Shown here in pieces: positions 38,807 through 47,686 of a DNA stretch of 64,000 bases. The notes beneath the pieces are model-generated. The model did not search any database. It was not told where the DNA came from and saw only the letters and a program-made list of their open reading frames with translations. A program made the translations under genes and the position numbers. The stretch lies in the NCBI RefSeq assembly GCF_006094435.1, contig NZ_CP034783.1, positions 523,001 to 587,000 of the forward strand. Reading direction: 5' to 3'. Numbering within the stretch: position 1 is the first letter of the stretch; every line of letters begins with the position of its first letter. This DNA is from Pseudomonas sp. MPC6 (GTDB taxonomy: Bacteria > Pseudomonadota > Gammaproteobacteria > Pseudomonadales > Pseudomonadaceae).

Positions 38807-39494
38807 GTTGCTCCGCTTCGCTCAAGGGTTGAGCGCTGGTGCTGTCTTGCATGCGCAACAGCGTGCTGTCGCCCTGGGTTTCGAGCAGCTGGATGCTGTG
38901 CACCAGTTCACCGCCGGTGATATTGATCTGATTGAACACCTGCTTGAGCAGCATCGAGCGCGGCAGCAGGGTCAGTGTCCAGTTCTGTGCATCGCCGCTC
39001 AGGGACAGCTCGAAGTCCCGTTGCAGTCCGCTGCTGTCGCCTTGCAGCACGGCGAGGAACAAGCGGTTCTGCTCGGCGCCGGCGCTCTTGCCCGGGAGCA
39101 TTTGCCAACCGTTGGCGTCGCGCCGGGCAATGCCCTTGGCGTTGATGCGGTAATCCTGTTGCAGCGGGGTTTTCAGCAGCCACAGCAGGCCCTGATTTTT
39201 CGCCAGGACAAAGGTGCCCTTGCTGGTCAGCGGCCGGGGCAGGGCGCGCAGGTATTTTTCCTGGATGAAGTTGCCGTGGATCACCTCGGGCCTGCTCAAC
39301 TGATCGCTCAACTGCTGCAAATCAAATGCGTTGGCCAACCCAGGAATGCTCAGTAACACGCAGAACACTGTAGGAGCGAGCTTGCTCGCGAAAAACCTGA
39401 GAGCGCCGCGGAGTGTCAGGTGTCGAGCGTCATCGTTAACGACCATCGCGAGCAAGCCCGCTCCCACAGGGGGGCGGGGGTGGCAGTCAATCAT
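38790..39494 (-). CDS. apeL: LolA-like carrier with REPIN-encoded N-terminus
   Basis: Outer-membrane carrier of the LolA fold, 234 aa from the ATG at 39494, which overlaps the apeK stop (ATGA). The mature part starts near LANAFDLQQLSDQL and has LPRPLTSKGTFVL. Residues about 9-42 are encoded by the REPIN at 39369-39469, which stays open in this frame (VGAGLLAMVV ... FASKLAPT) and abuts the hydrophobic core VFCVLLSIPGLANA. An internal ATG (39446) or GTG (about 39368) could also start, but the last gives a signal peptide with no basic n-region. Export competence is therefore uncertain. Confidence 0.8.
   Translation of the reverse strand: MIDCHPRPPVGAGLLAMVVNDDARHLTLRGALRFFASKLAPTVFCVLLSIPGLANAFDLQQLSDQLSRPEVIHGNFIQEKYLRALPRPLTSKGTFVLAKNQGLLWLLKTPLQQDYRINAKGIARRDANGWQMLPGKSAGAEQNRLFLAVLQGDSSGLQRDFELSLSGDAQNWTLTLLPRSMLLKQVFNQINITGGELVHSIQLLETQGDSTLLRMQDSTSAQPLSEAEQHDFAE
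39369..39469. repeat. REPIN inside the apeL coding region
   Basis: Arms TGTAGGAGCGAGCTTGCTCG and GAGCAAGCCCGCTCCCACA; spacer with CCTGAGAGCGCCGCGGAGTG, almost the same as the REPIN at 2003-2103. It lies wholly within the apeL frame, close to its start. Confidence 0.9.
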
Positions 39495-39916
39495 GGCAGG
39501 GCCCTCTCTACGGCGTCGGTGAAGACCTTGGGCGAAGCCAATTGCATTTCACGGCTGCCCATGTCGACAGCCACCTGCACGGAACTGGCACGGGTCAGGC
39601 GTTCGCCGGTGTGCAGATCGCTGATCAGGTAGCTGATCTTCAGACGGTTCTCCCATTCCACCAGGTTGGCCCGCACATTCAGCTTCTGACCGAACACGGC
39701 GCCGCGCACATAGCGCAACTGCAAGTCGATCACCGGCCAGGCGTAACCCGAGGCAACCATGGCGTCGTAGTTGTGGCCGATCCTGTCCAGCAGCGCACAG
39801 CGGGCGACTTCCAGGTATTTGACGTAATGGCCGTGCCAGACGACGTTCATGGTGTCGACGTCAAAGAACGGCACCAGGATTTCCGTATCGGCATGAAGCA
39901 CGCCCTTGCTACGCAT
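39491..39916 (-). CDS. apeK: APE cluster thioesterase
   Basis: 141-residue hotdog thioesterase of the 4-hydroxybenzoyl-CoA type from ATG 39916 (MRSKGVLHADTEIL). FFDVDTMNVVWHGHYVKYLE carries the catalytic Asp and the conserved HxxY segment. Probably frees aryl-polyene acid or clears stalled intermediates. Overlaps the lyase gene by 8 nt and apeL by 4 nt. Confidence 0.88.
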   Translation of the reverse strand: MRSKGVLHADTEILVPFFDVDTMNVVWHGHYVKYLEVARCALLDRIGHNYDAMVASGYAWPVIDLQLRYVRGAVFGQKLNVRANLVEWENRLKISYLISDLHTGERLTRASSVQVAVDMGSREMQLASPKVFTDAVERALP

Positions 39917-41453
39917 GCAGCCTCCAGTGTTGTTCGGCAATACGTTTCAGGCACAGGCGCAATTCGCCCTCCAGGGCACGGTCTTCGATGACCGGCGCAA
40001 AGTCCTTGGCCAGTGCCTCGTGCATGGCGGCCAGGGCGGGTGGCAAGGGCCGCGCATCTTCAGCCATGCCGCGCAGCCAGACGCCCTGATTGGCCGCCAG
40101 CAGCGTGGCGGCGGCGACCTGTTCGGTCAGTTCCAGCACGCGGATCGCGTCCCGGGCGGCAATGGTACCCATGCTGACCTTGTCCTGGTTGTGGCATTCG
40201 GTGGAGCGCGAGAAGACGCTGGCCGGCATGGTGTTTTTCAGCGCTTCGGCCGTCCAGGCGCTGGTGCCGATCTGTACCGCCTTGAACCCGTGGTTGAGCA
40301 TCGCCCGGTCGGCGGTGGCGCCGGACAGGTTGCTCGGCAAGCCGTGGTTGTAACGCTCGTCCACCAGCAGGGCGAGTTGACGGTCAAGCAGGTCGGCGAC
40401 GTTGGCCACCAGGTTTTTCAGGCTGTCCATGGCGAACGCGATGTGGCCGCCATAGAAGTGCCCGCCGTGCAGCACACGTTCGGCTTCGGCGTCGATGATC
40501 GGGTTGTCGTTGGCGCTATTGAGCTCGATCTCGATAAACGAGCGCAGCCAGTTCAGGCTGTCCGCCAAGACGCCGAGGACGTGGGGCGCGCAACGCAGGG
40601 AATAACGGTCCTGCAGGCGATGCAACGGCGCGGTCGGTGCGTCGATCGCCAGGTCTTTGCGCAGCCAGGCGGCGACTTGCATCTGCCCTGGGTGCGGCTT
40701 GGCGGCGAACAGGCGCTCGTCGAAATGCTCCGGGTTGCCTTGCAGCGCGACCACGTTCAGCGCGGTGATGCGGGTCGCCAGTTGCAGCAGGTAATCGGCG
40801 CGGGCAAAGGCCAGGCACGCCAGGCCGGTCATGACCGCGGTGCCGTTCATCAGCGCCAGGGCTTCTTTCGGGCGCAGTACCAGCGGTTGCCAACCGAGTT
40901 CGCGGTGCACGTCGGCGGCTTGTCGGCGTTCACCTTGGAACAGCACTTCGCGCTCGCCGGACAGGGTCGCGGCCACATAGGACAGCGGCGTCAGATCACC
41001 GCTGGCGCCCACCGAGCCCTCTTCCGGGATCAGCGGCAGGATGTCGTGTTCGAGGAAGGCGTGCAGGCGTTCCAGCAGTTCTACGCGAACCCCGGAAACA
41101 CCTTGGCATAGCGACTGCAGCCGCGCTGCGAGCACCGCGCGCGTAGCCTGGGCGTCGAGCAGCTTGCCCAGGCCGCAGCCGTGGAAGGTGTACAGATGAC
41201 GGGGCAGGGCCTCGACGTGATGCAGCGGCACCGCGACCACGCAGGAATCGCCGTAACCGGTGGTCACGCCGTAGATCACGCCTTCCTTGTCCAGCAGGGA
41301 GTCGAGGAATCGCGCACCCTTGGCGATACGCTCGCGGAACGCGGGGTCGCCTTGCAACTGCGTCGACACCTGACGGTTGGCCAGGGCCAGCACGTCTTCG
41401 ATGCGCAGAGGGAGTTCGCCGAAGGTTACCGGCTCAAGCGTTGACGTCGTCAT
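39909..41453 (-). CDS. Aromatic amino acid ammonia-lyase (TAL/HAL-like)
   Basis: 514-residue lyase of the histidine/tyrosine ammonia-lyase family. The MIO prosthetic group forms from Ala150-Ser151-Gly152 (SVGASGDLTPLSY). Other family segments are VIYGVTTGYGDS, NSANDNP and FSRSTECHNQDKVSMG. In the selectivity loop, Phe90-His91 (LYTFHGCGLG) stands where I align HL of TAL, FL of PAL and SH of HAL, so the substrate is not clear from sequence. In APE loci such a lyase is expected to supply a cinnamate- or coumarate-type aryl starter. Confidence 0.9.
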   Translation of the reverse strand: MTTSTLEPVTFGELPLRIEDVLALANRQVSTQLQGDPAFRERIAKGARFLDSLLDKEGVIYGVTTGYGDSCVVAVPLHHVEALPRHLYTFHGCGLGKLLDAQATRAVLAARLQSLCQGVSGVRVELLERLHAFLEHDILPLIPEEGSVGASGDLTPLSYVAATLSGEREVLFQGERRQAADVHRELGWQPLVLRPKEALALMNGTAVMTGLACLAFARADYLLQLATRITALNVVALQGNPEHFDERLFAAKPHPGQMQVAAWLRKDLAIDAPTAPLHRLQDRYSLRCAPHVLGVLADSLNWLRSFIEIELNSANDNPIIDAEAERVLHGGHFYGGHIAFAMDSLKNLVANVADLLDRQLALLVDERYNHGLPSNLSGATADRAMLNHGFKAVQIGTSAWTAEALKNTMPASVFSRSTECHNQDKVSMGTIAARDAIRVLELTEQVAAATLLAANQGVWLRGMAEDARPLPPALAAMHEALAKDFAPVIEDRALEGELRLCLKRIAEQHWRLHA

Positions 41454-42375
41454 CGGTCTTCCAGAAAGGGTAGAAATTGAACCATTGTTGGGGCGCTTGC
41501 AGGCAATAGTGACCCAGGCGTTCGGCGTAGCGGGTCGCCCACTGATGAATGACCTGCTCGCGGTCGCTGCGCTTCCACACCACGGCTTCGGTGAACGGTT
41601 CGAGGGTCACCCGATATTGGCCCGTCGGCTTTTTCAGGCACATCAACAGATTGATCGGGCATTTGAGCAAACCGGCCAGCAACCACGGGCCCTGAGGGAA
41701 CGCGGCTTGTTGACCGAGAAAATCCACGGTCACGCTGCGCCCGCCGTGCAGCGGCACGCGGTCTCCGGCGATCGCCAGCCACTCGCCGCGCTCCAGGCGT
41801 TCATGCAGTTGCAACATGATGACCGGGTCGAGTTCACTGACCTGGATCAGCCGCAGGTTGGTCGCACCCGCTTCACCCAGCAGGCGATTGAATTGCTCGG
41901 CGTGCTTGGTGTGCACCAGTACGTTCATGGTGACCTTCTCGCCGATCTCCGCCAGTGCGCGGCAGACCTCGAGGTTGCCCAGGTGCGCACCCACCAGCAT
42001 CTGCCCGCGTGTGCCGCGCAATTGATTGCGCAGCAGCGCCGGGTCGATGATTTCGATCTGCTCGATGCTCAGCTTGCCATTCCACACATCGAGTTTGTCG
42101 AGCATGGAATCGGCGAACGCCATGAACTGGCCGAACACTCGCCAATGGGTCGGGCGCAATTCGCTGCGACCGCTCCAGTCGGCGAGCCGTTGCTGGTATT
42201 GCCAGGCACTGTGGCGGGCGCTGCGACCGAACACAAAAAAGTACAGGACAATGCCGTACAGCAGCGGGCTCAGCAGTCGGCGGCCAAGCACCCTGGCGCC
42301 GAACGCCGTGAGCTTCATCAACCAGAAACTGCCGCGTTCCTGGCGGTCGGCCCAGTGTTGTCGGTCTGCGCTCAT
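41434..42375 (-). CDS. LpxL-like acyltransferase of APE cluster
   Basis: 313 aa from ATG 42375 (MSADRQHWADRQERGSFW), overlapping the glycosyltransferase stop by 4 nt. Lysophospholipid/lipid A acyltransferase family with one N-terminal helix region and HX4E in VGAHLGNLEVCRA, then GDRVPLHGGR. Likely attaches or processes the lipid anchor of the aryl polyene. It corresponds to part of the gene called apeJ in E. coli, which I recall as a glycosyltransferase/acyltransferase fusion; here the functions are separate genes. Confidence 0.85.
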   Translation of the reverse strand: MSADRQHWADRQERGSFWLMKLTAFGARVLGRRLLSPLLYGIVLYFFVFGRSARHSAWQYQQRLADWSGRSELRPTHWRVFGQFMAFADSMLDKLDVWNGKLSIEQIEIIDPALLRNQLRGTRGQMLVGAHLGNLEVCRALAEIGEKVTMNVLVHTKHAEQFNRLLGEAGATNLRLIQVSELDPVIMLQLHERLERGEWLAIAGDRVPLHGGRSVTVDFLGQQAAFPQGPWLLAGLLKCPINLLMCLKKPTGQYRVTLEPFTEAVVWKRSDREQVIHQWATRYAERLGHYCLQAPQQWFNFYPFWKTDDDVNA

Positions 42376-43106
42376 GCTCGCCACCGCCGCCAGAGGATCA
42401 CCGGGGCCCGCCATAACATGCCGAAGAACAGGCGGGTGTGCATGCTCGTGATCAGCACGTTGTCGCGGAACATGCGGAAATGCGAGACGCCGTCCAGCGG
42501 GTAGTGAACCCGGGTTTGCAGCCACTGCATCGGCTGGTTGCGCCAGGCCAGGCGCACCAGGATGTCCGAGTCGAAGTCCATGCGCTTGCCAATTTTGGCG
42601 GAGTCGATCAGTGCCAGGGTCGGCGCCAACGGATAGAGGCGAAAACCGCACATGGAATCGCGGATCTGCAACGACAAGGTGTTGATCCAGACCATGACGT
42701 GAGTCAGGTAGCGGGCGTACAAACGACCTTTGGGCACGCTGGCATCGTACTTTGGATAACCGCAGATCACCGCCTCGGGGTGCTGGCGCGATTGTTCGAT
42801 GAAGGTTGCGACGTCCTGCAGGTCGTGCTGGCCGTCGGCATCGACCTGCAAGGCATGGCTGAAACCCAGCCGCGCCGCTTCGCGCAAGCCGGTCATGACG
42901 GCGGCGCCCTTGCCCTGGTTGGAGGCCAGGCGGATCAGGAACACGTTGTCGCGCCGGGCCAGTCGATCCAATACCGCGGCGCAGGCCTTATCGCTGGCGT
43001 CGTCCACCAGCAGGCACGGCAAGCCGCTGGCGAGCACGGCATCGACCACCGTGGTGATGGCGGTTTCGTGGTTGTAGACCGGGATGACGGCGCAGGGGTT
43101 ATGCAT
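42372..43106 (-). CDS. Family 2 glycosyltransferase of APE cluster
   Basis: 244 aa from ATG 43106 ([14 protein letters not shown]), overlapping the ligase gene by 8 nt. GT-A fold: N-terminal VIPVYNHETAITTVV, LLVDDASDKA, NQGKGAAVMTGLREA and the DADGQHD metal-binding motif, as in dolichol-phosphate-mannose-synthase-like enzymes. The sugar and acceptor are unknown; probably glycosylates the lipid anchor. Confidence 0.88.
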   Translation of the reverse strand: MHNPCAVIPVYNHETAITTVVDAVLASGLPCLLVDDASDKACAAVLDRLARRDNVFLIRLASNQGKGAAVMTGLREAARLGFSHALQVDADGQHDLQDVATFIEQSRQHPEAVICGYPKYDASVPKGRLYARYLTHVMVWINTLSLQIRDSMCGFRLYPLAPTLALIDSAKIGKRMDFDSDILVRLAWRNQPMQWLQTRVHYPLDGVSHFRMFRDNVLITSMHTRLFFGMLWRAPVILWRRWRA

Positions 43107-44781
43107 CCGCTGAGGCCTCCAGCAATATCCGCCCACTGGAACAGGTCGCGGTCTCATTGCGATAGGCGAAATACAGCTTGCCACGTGCCGGGTCAAAGCG
43201 CAGGTGCAGTTGGATTTCATCCCCCGGGCGCACCAATTGCTGGAATTTCAGCACTTCCATGCCGGCGAATTTTGCCGGCAGGTCCATCAATCGCTGACCC
43301 AGCATCAGCGCCCATTCCACCTGCACCACGCCGGGCAATACCGGGGCCTGGGGGAAATGACCACTGAAGTAGGCGAGGTCCGGTGGCACCGCCAGTTGCA
43401 GGCTCCATTCGCCATCGACTTCGAGCTGCTCCAGCACCTCTGGCGCCTTTGGACGCGGCGCCAGCAGCAGGGCTTCAACGTCGGCCTGAGGCAGTTTGCC
43501 TTGGGCGTTCAGCGGCAGTTGCCGCAGCAGGCGCCAACGGCGTGGCAGGGCGAGGGCTTCGCAATGCAGGCTCAGATGCTCACGCAATACTTGCGTGAGG
43601 GTGCGGCGGCCCTGATTGCGCAAGGCATGCAAGCCCAGTTCGCTCAGCACCGCCAGCACGCCCAATGACGCACGATTTTCCTGAACCACGCCAAGGCGCG
43701 CTTCGGCCACCCACTCGTGCTCCGTCAACGCCTGTTCCAGCATCGGCAGCGAGATACGTTTTTCTTCCAGTTTGACGATCCGGTCCAGGCGCCCGAGCAA
43801 TTCGAAACGGCCATCGGCTGCGATTCGTGCGGCGTCCGCGGTGTGTTCGATATGGTCGGGCGGCAAGTAGGGCGAGGCAACGAGCAGCGCACCGTCGCTG
43901 TCCTGGCTCAACTCGATGCCGGCGAAGGGCTGCCAGAAATCCTGTCCCTGGCGCCAGGCAATGCCGCCGGTTTCCGAGCTGCCGAAGATTTCCGTCGGCC
44001 ATTGGCCCAGGCGGTCGTGCAGGCGTTGAGCCGCCTCGGCCGGTAACGCACCGCCGGAGGAAAACACCCGTCGAACCGCACTCATGGCCGGCCAGTCGAG
44101 ATTGTCACCCATGCGCTTGAGCAGAGCCGGGCTGGCGACCCAGGCGAACGCCGAGTGTTCACGGCTGGCGCGCTGCACATCTTCCGGAAACGCCAGTTGC
44201 TTGCGCACGAACGAGCGCCCGGCGCACAACGGCCACAACACCCGGAACAGCAGGCCGTAGATGTGCTGGGTGGCAACGCTGCCGATGAGGCAGGCCTCAC
44301 CCAGGTCGGCGCCCCACAGGCGCTCCAGCGCTTCGACTTCATTGGCCAGCTGGCGCAGGCTTTTGTCGATGCGCTTGGGTTCACCGCTGGAACCGGATGT
44401 GCACAAACTCAGCTGGCAGCGATCCAGATCCAGCGTGGCGGCGCTCAGTGGCAAATGCCGATAATCACTCAGGTGCGCATCGTCGGCCTGATCGGTCAGC
44501 CACAGATCGACTTCCGCTGACCAACGCTGGCGAGTCTGGGCCTGCAAGTCGGCAGGCAGCAGCACGCTGACCCCGGCACGCCAGGCGCCGAGCAGGGTAA
44601 TCGCCAGGTCGGCGGCGTCTTCCAGGTGCACGGCAATGCGCTGCACACCCTGGGCCTGCAGGCCGGCGGCCAGGCCCAATGCCTGCGCGCACAGTTGCGC
44701 GTGATTCAGCGCCGGCCCTGCCGTCACGGCACGTTCCGGCTGAGCCTTGAGCAACAGGTGCTCAAGTTTTGTCCAATTCAT
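43099..44781 (-). CDS. apeH: AMP-ligase fused to dehydratase (ApeH-ApeI)
   Basis: 560 aa from ATG 44781 ([10 protein letters not shown]), overlapping the membrane-protein stop by 4 nt. Residues about 1-440 are an acyl-adenylate ligase with the P-loop [17 protein letters not shown], which should load the aryl acid onto an ACP. Residues about 450-560 are a hotdog dehydratase with the FabA/FabZ-like motif [20 protein letters not shown], catalytic His475. These two activities are separate proteins (ApeH and ApeI) in the E. coli and Xenorhabdus systems as I recall them. No frameshift is visible. Confidence 0.88.
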   Translation of the reverse strand: MNWTKLEHLLLKAQPERAVTAGPALNHAQLCAQALGLAAGLQAQGVQRIAVHLEDAADLAITLLGAWRAGVSVLLPADLQAQTRQRWSAEVDLWLTDQADDAHLSDYRHLPLSAATLDLDRCQLSLCTSGSSGEPKRIDKSLRQLANEVEALERLWGADLGEACLIGSVATQHIYGLLFRVLWPLCAGRSFVRKQLAFPEDVQRASREHSAFAWVASPALLKRMGDNLDWPAMSAVRRVFSSGGALPAEAAQRLHDRLGQWPTEIFGSSETGGIAWRQGQDFWQPFAGIELSQDSDGALLVASPYLPPDHIEHTADAARIAADGRFELLGRLDRIVKLEEKRISLPMLEQALTEHEWVAEARLGVVQENRASLGVLAVLSELGLHALRNQGRRTLTQVLREHLSLHCEALALPRRWRLLRQLPLNAQGKLPQADVEALLLAPRPKAPEVLEQLEVDGEWSLQLAVPPDLAYFSGHFPQAPVLPGVVQVEWALMLGQRLMDLPAKFAGMEVLKFQQLVRPGDEIQLHLRFDPARGKLYFAYRNETATCSSGRILLEASADA

Positions 44782-45323
44782 GAGTGGCCTCGTACCCGTT
44801 GTCGAATGAGCCATTCAATGGCAAACAGCAGGCCCATCAATCCGTAGGAAATCAGGCCGGTGTACAACATCCACCAACTCAGCGGCGCCCAGAGGGTCAG
44901 GGCGGCGGCCAGCAAACCGTTACAGAGGAAGAACACACTCCAGGCGATCGTCACCTGGCGGGTATAGACAATCGCCTTGGCCGGCAGTTGCGGTTCGCGC
45001 ATGCGCGCCAGCCGTTCGACCATCGGCGGGCCGTATTTCAGGCTCAAGCCAAATAGCCCGAGCATGAACGCGCTGATCAGTACCGGGTACCAGCGCAGCA
45101 ACAGCGGGCTGTCCGACAGCGCCAGCAGCAGGCAAAAAGCGATCGCGCCAATCGCCATCCACAGGCTGCCTGGCTTGCGCGCACCGAGCAGGGCCCGGGC
45201 CAGCCACAGGCCGCCCAGCAGCAGACCGAACTGCCACGGGGCAAAATGCTCCATGCCGAAATACACCGCAAAGGGGTACAGCAGGCCCGCCAGCAGCAGG
45301 CCAAGGCCGATCAATCGACTCAT
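44778..45323 (-). CDS. apeG: COG4648-type membrane protein of APE cluster
   Basis: 181-residue inner-membrane protein with about six helices (LIGLGLLLAGLLYPFAVYFG at the start). Conserved in APE clusters; no reaction is known to me. Overlaps the second ACP gene and the ligase gene by 4 nt each. Confidence 0.82.
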   Translation of the reverse strand: MSRLIGLGLLLAGLLYPFAVYFGMEHFAPWQFGLLLGGLWLARALLGARKPGSLWMAIGAIAFCLLLALSDSPLLLRWYPVLISAFMLGLFGLSLKYGPPMVERLARMREPQLPAKAIVYTRQVTIAWSVFFLCNGLLAAALTLWAPLSWWMLYTGLISYGLMGLLFAIEWLIRQRVRGHS

Positions 45324-45574
45324 GCGGCTGGATGAACCAGACGGTAGACCGCCTCGACCACGTCGCTGACGGTACGCACCGATTTGAATTCTTCGGCGGC
45401 GATTTTCTTGCCGGTCTGGCGTTTGATGTGATCGATCAGGTCGACTGCGTCGATGCTGTCGATTTCCAGGTCCTGATACAGGTTGGATTCGAGGCTCACA
45501 CGCTCGGGGTCCAACTCGAAGAGTTCGACCATGGCATCGCGCAGGGTGTTGAAAATGTCGTCACGAGTTTGCAT
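45320..45574 (-). CDS. apeF: Acyl carrier protein (second)
   Basis: 84-residue acidic four-helix carrier. The 4'-phosphopantetheine Ser is in DLEIDSIDAVDLIDH. One of two ACPs; in characterised systems one carries the primer and the other the growing chain. Overlaps apeG by 4 nt. Confidence 0.9.
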   Translation of the reverse strand: MQTRDDIFNTLRDAMVELFELDPERVSLESNLYQDLEIDSIDAVDLIDHIKRQTGKKIAAEEFKSVRTVSDVVEAVYRLVHPAA

Positions 45575-45583
45575 GGTCCGGTC

Positions 45584-45844
45584 TCAAGCTGCCTGTTTTG
45601 CAGTGACGAACGCCGCAAGGCTCGCCACGTTGCTGAAATGATTGCGCGTGTCCTTGGCGTCGGCGTCGATCTTGATGCCGTACTTTTTCTGGATGGCCAG
45701 GCCGAGTTCCAGAGCGTCGACCGAATCCAGGCCCAGGCCTTCGCCGAATAGCGTCTGGTCATCGCCGATGTCGTCGGCGCTGATGTCCTCAAGGCCGAGG
45801 GCATCGATGATCAGTTCTTTGATTTCACGGTGTAGTTCGCTCAT
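45584..45844 (-). CDS. apeE: Acyl carrier protein (first)
   Basis: 86-residue carrier with the phosphopantetheine Ser in EGLGLDSVDALELGLA. Overlaps the acyltransferase gene by 20 nt and is 9 nt from the second ACP gene. The two ACPs are clearly different in sequence, so they are not a recent duplication. Confidence 0.9.
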   Translation of the reverse strand: MSELHREIKELIIDALGLEDISADDIGDDQTLFGEGLGLDSVDALELGLAIQKKYGIKIDADAKDTRNHFSNVASLAAFVTAKQAA

Positions 45845-46634
45845 CTTCGGCGAGCTCCTTGATATAGTAATGATGCAGATAATCGTTGAGCTTGCGCGAC
45901 GCCTGAGGAGCAGGGCCCAGCGCAGCGAAGGCTTGTGGGTCTATATCGGCCCCGACACGGAAACTGAAGTGCACGCGACGTTTGGGGATCCGATACCAGG
46001 GCTCGGCCTTGGTCAATGTGGTGGGGCTGACCTTGATGATCACCGGGGTGAGGATTTTCGCACCGCGCAGTGCGATCGCCGCGGCACCCCGATGAAAGGC
46101 AGGCGCGTGGCCTGGCCGGGTGCGCGTGCCTTCGGGAAAGATGATCAGGGTCTGGCCACTTTTCAGCGCATCGGCAGCGGCATCGAGCATGTCCATACTG
46201 CCATCGTTGCTGATGTATTCAGTGCGACGCAGCGGATCGCGGGTAAAGGGGTTCTCCCAGAGGCTTTGCTTGACCACGCAGTTGGCATGGCGCACCAGGC
46301 CGATCAGGAACACGACATCGATCAGCGACGGGTGATTGGCGATGATCATCTGCCCCGGTCGACCGAGCTTTTCAGCCCCCTGGATGTCGTAGGTCAGCAC
46401 GCCGGCGCGGGCCATGAACCGGACGAAAAACCAGAAACAGCGACTGACGGTTTGCCGCGCCCGCAACCGATGCGTCTGGGCATCGCCCGGCAGGCAGCTC
46501 AGCAGCGGGAAAATCACCAGGCGCAGGCACACCCCGCCCAACCCGAACAGGGTGAAGCTTGCGGCGGTAGCCAGCAGACGCCAGTAATAGGCGTCGCGGT
46601 TTTTATCTGTTACAGGTTGCGTTGCCAGGTCCAT
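45825..46634 (-). CDS. apeD: 1-acyl-glycerol-phosphate acyltransferase-like
   Basis: 269-residue PlsC-family acyltransferase. HX4D is in IIANHPSLIDVVFLIG and the second block is IFPEGTRTRPGHAP. Probably acylates the glycerolipid anchor of the pigment. Overlaps apeC by 25 nt and the ACP gene by 20 nt. Confidence 0.88.
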   Translation of the reverse strand: MDLATQPVTDKNRDAYYWRLLATAASFTLFGLGGVCLRLVIFPLLSCLPGDAQTHRLRARQTVSRCFWFFVRFMARAGVLTYDIQGAEKLGRPGQMIIANHPSLIDVVFLIGLVRHANCVVKQSLWENPFTRDPLRRTEYISNDGSMDMLDAAADALKSGQTLIIFPEGTRTRPGHAPAFHRGAAAIALRGAKILTPVIIKVSPTTLTKAEPWYRIPKRRVHFSFRVGADIDPQAFAALGPAPQASRKLNDYLHHYYIKELAEDERTTP

Positions 46635-47335
46635 ACACGATTTTTCCAGGCATGTTGGCAGGTAGTCTGCTGGCCAAGCAGGGTACGCAAGAGATCCAGG
46701 GCATGGGGCCAGCGAGCTTTGGACAACTCATCCGGGTTGCTGTTCAGGGACAGCTGCCAGTCATTGCCCGGGGTGATCAGCAGGCCGACCGCATAAGGGA
46801 ACGGCACATCGTCGATCCAGGTGGAATAGGCTTCGGGTGGCTGCTCTTCGGTGACCACCAGCAGAACTGCCGTCGCGCCTTCGGCGAGCAATGCCGCGGC
46901 CTCTAGCATGCCGTGTTCAAGGCCGTCGCCGGCTGCCGCGAGGGCCGTCATCTCACTGGTTTCGCCACGCATGATCGACCACAGGCCGATGACCGCGTTG
47001 TGCACCGACAGGCTGAATTGGGTAGGGGACAGCGGTTGCCCGGCGGCCAGTTCGCTGAGGATTTCAAAGGTGCGCGGGGTTTCGCCATGGCGGGAAATAA
47101 AGACCAGCGGTAAGTCCTGACGCCCCTCGGCCAATGGCCAGCCCACACTGAATGCCATTCGCGCCAGGCGGCTGAGTCGCCGGCGCTGCATGGCCGGTAA
47201 AAAAGAGACGTCGGGAGCGGCATCGCTGCCCTGGAGCACGACCGGTTGTCGGCACCAGGCTTGCCAATCGTCCACGCTATCGAGCCCAGGGGCCCACGCG
47301 CGCCATTGGGCGATGTTGAAGTTGATCACAGACAT
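46610..47335 (-). CDS. apeC: Ketosynthase chain-length factor
   Basis: 241-residue truncated ketosynthase-like protein without an active Cys; family of beta-ketoacyl synthase-like N-terminal domains found in APE clusters. FSLSVHNAVIGLWSIMRG is the typical stretch. Expected to pair with ApeO and set chain length. First gene of the cluster; GGATGA just upstream of the ATG is the ribosome site. Confidence 0.85.
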   Translation of the reverse strand: MSVINFNIAQWRAWAPGLDSVDDWQAWCRQPVVLQGSDAAPDVSFLPAMQRRRLSRLARMAFSVGWPLAEGRQDLPLVFISRHGETPRTFEILSELAAGQPLSPTQFSLSVHNAVIGLWSIMRGETSEMTALAAAGDGLEHGMLEAAALLAEGATAVLLVVTEEQPPEAYSTWIDDVPFPYAVGLLITPGNDWQLSLNSNPDELSKARWPHALDLLRTLLGQQTTCQHAWKNRVWTWQRNL

Positions 47336-47686
47336 TCATCCCGCCCCTGCGGGCTTTCCTTGACGCGGTGAGTCGCAAATACAGCGACAGACGCTACGTG
47401 GCGCTTTGCGCCGAGTGGCGCGCATTATCGCGGCGCGGCGAGCCCGTAGCAAATGCTGGTTACATTTTGCTCAACAGCAGCGGTGACTACGCTTCGAGCC
47501 TTCGAATGCCCATTATCCATATTGCACCTGCCATGTCTGTCGGCTCATTTTGCGATCAGCGGATGACTTTTCGGCTTTTTCATCAAGAGATCGCCCCTGA
47601 CTGTGTAGTCCCTTTGCTGGCGAGGTAGCTAAGCAGCGCCGCGGACTACTACACTCGGTCATTCTTTGATACACGGAGGTCTTTAC
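47336..47686. other. Divergent control region, APE operon and parA
   Basis: 350 nt without a gene. Holds the putative APE promoter (47424-47452), a GC-rich patch with imperfect hairpins (GTGGCGC, GCGCC at about 47398-47425), and the parA ribosome site (GGAGGTCTTTAC). No regulator gene lies inside or beside the cluster. Confidence 0.6.
47424..47452 (-). promoter_or_regulatory. Putative promoter of the APE operon
   Basis: On the minus strand TTGCTA (47452-47447) and GATAAT (47429-47424) are 17 nt apart, about 90 nt before apeC. By eye this is the best sigma70 match in the gap. Confidence 0.45.
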
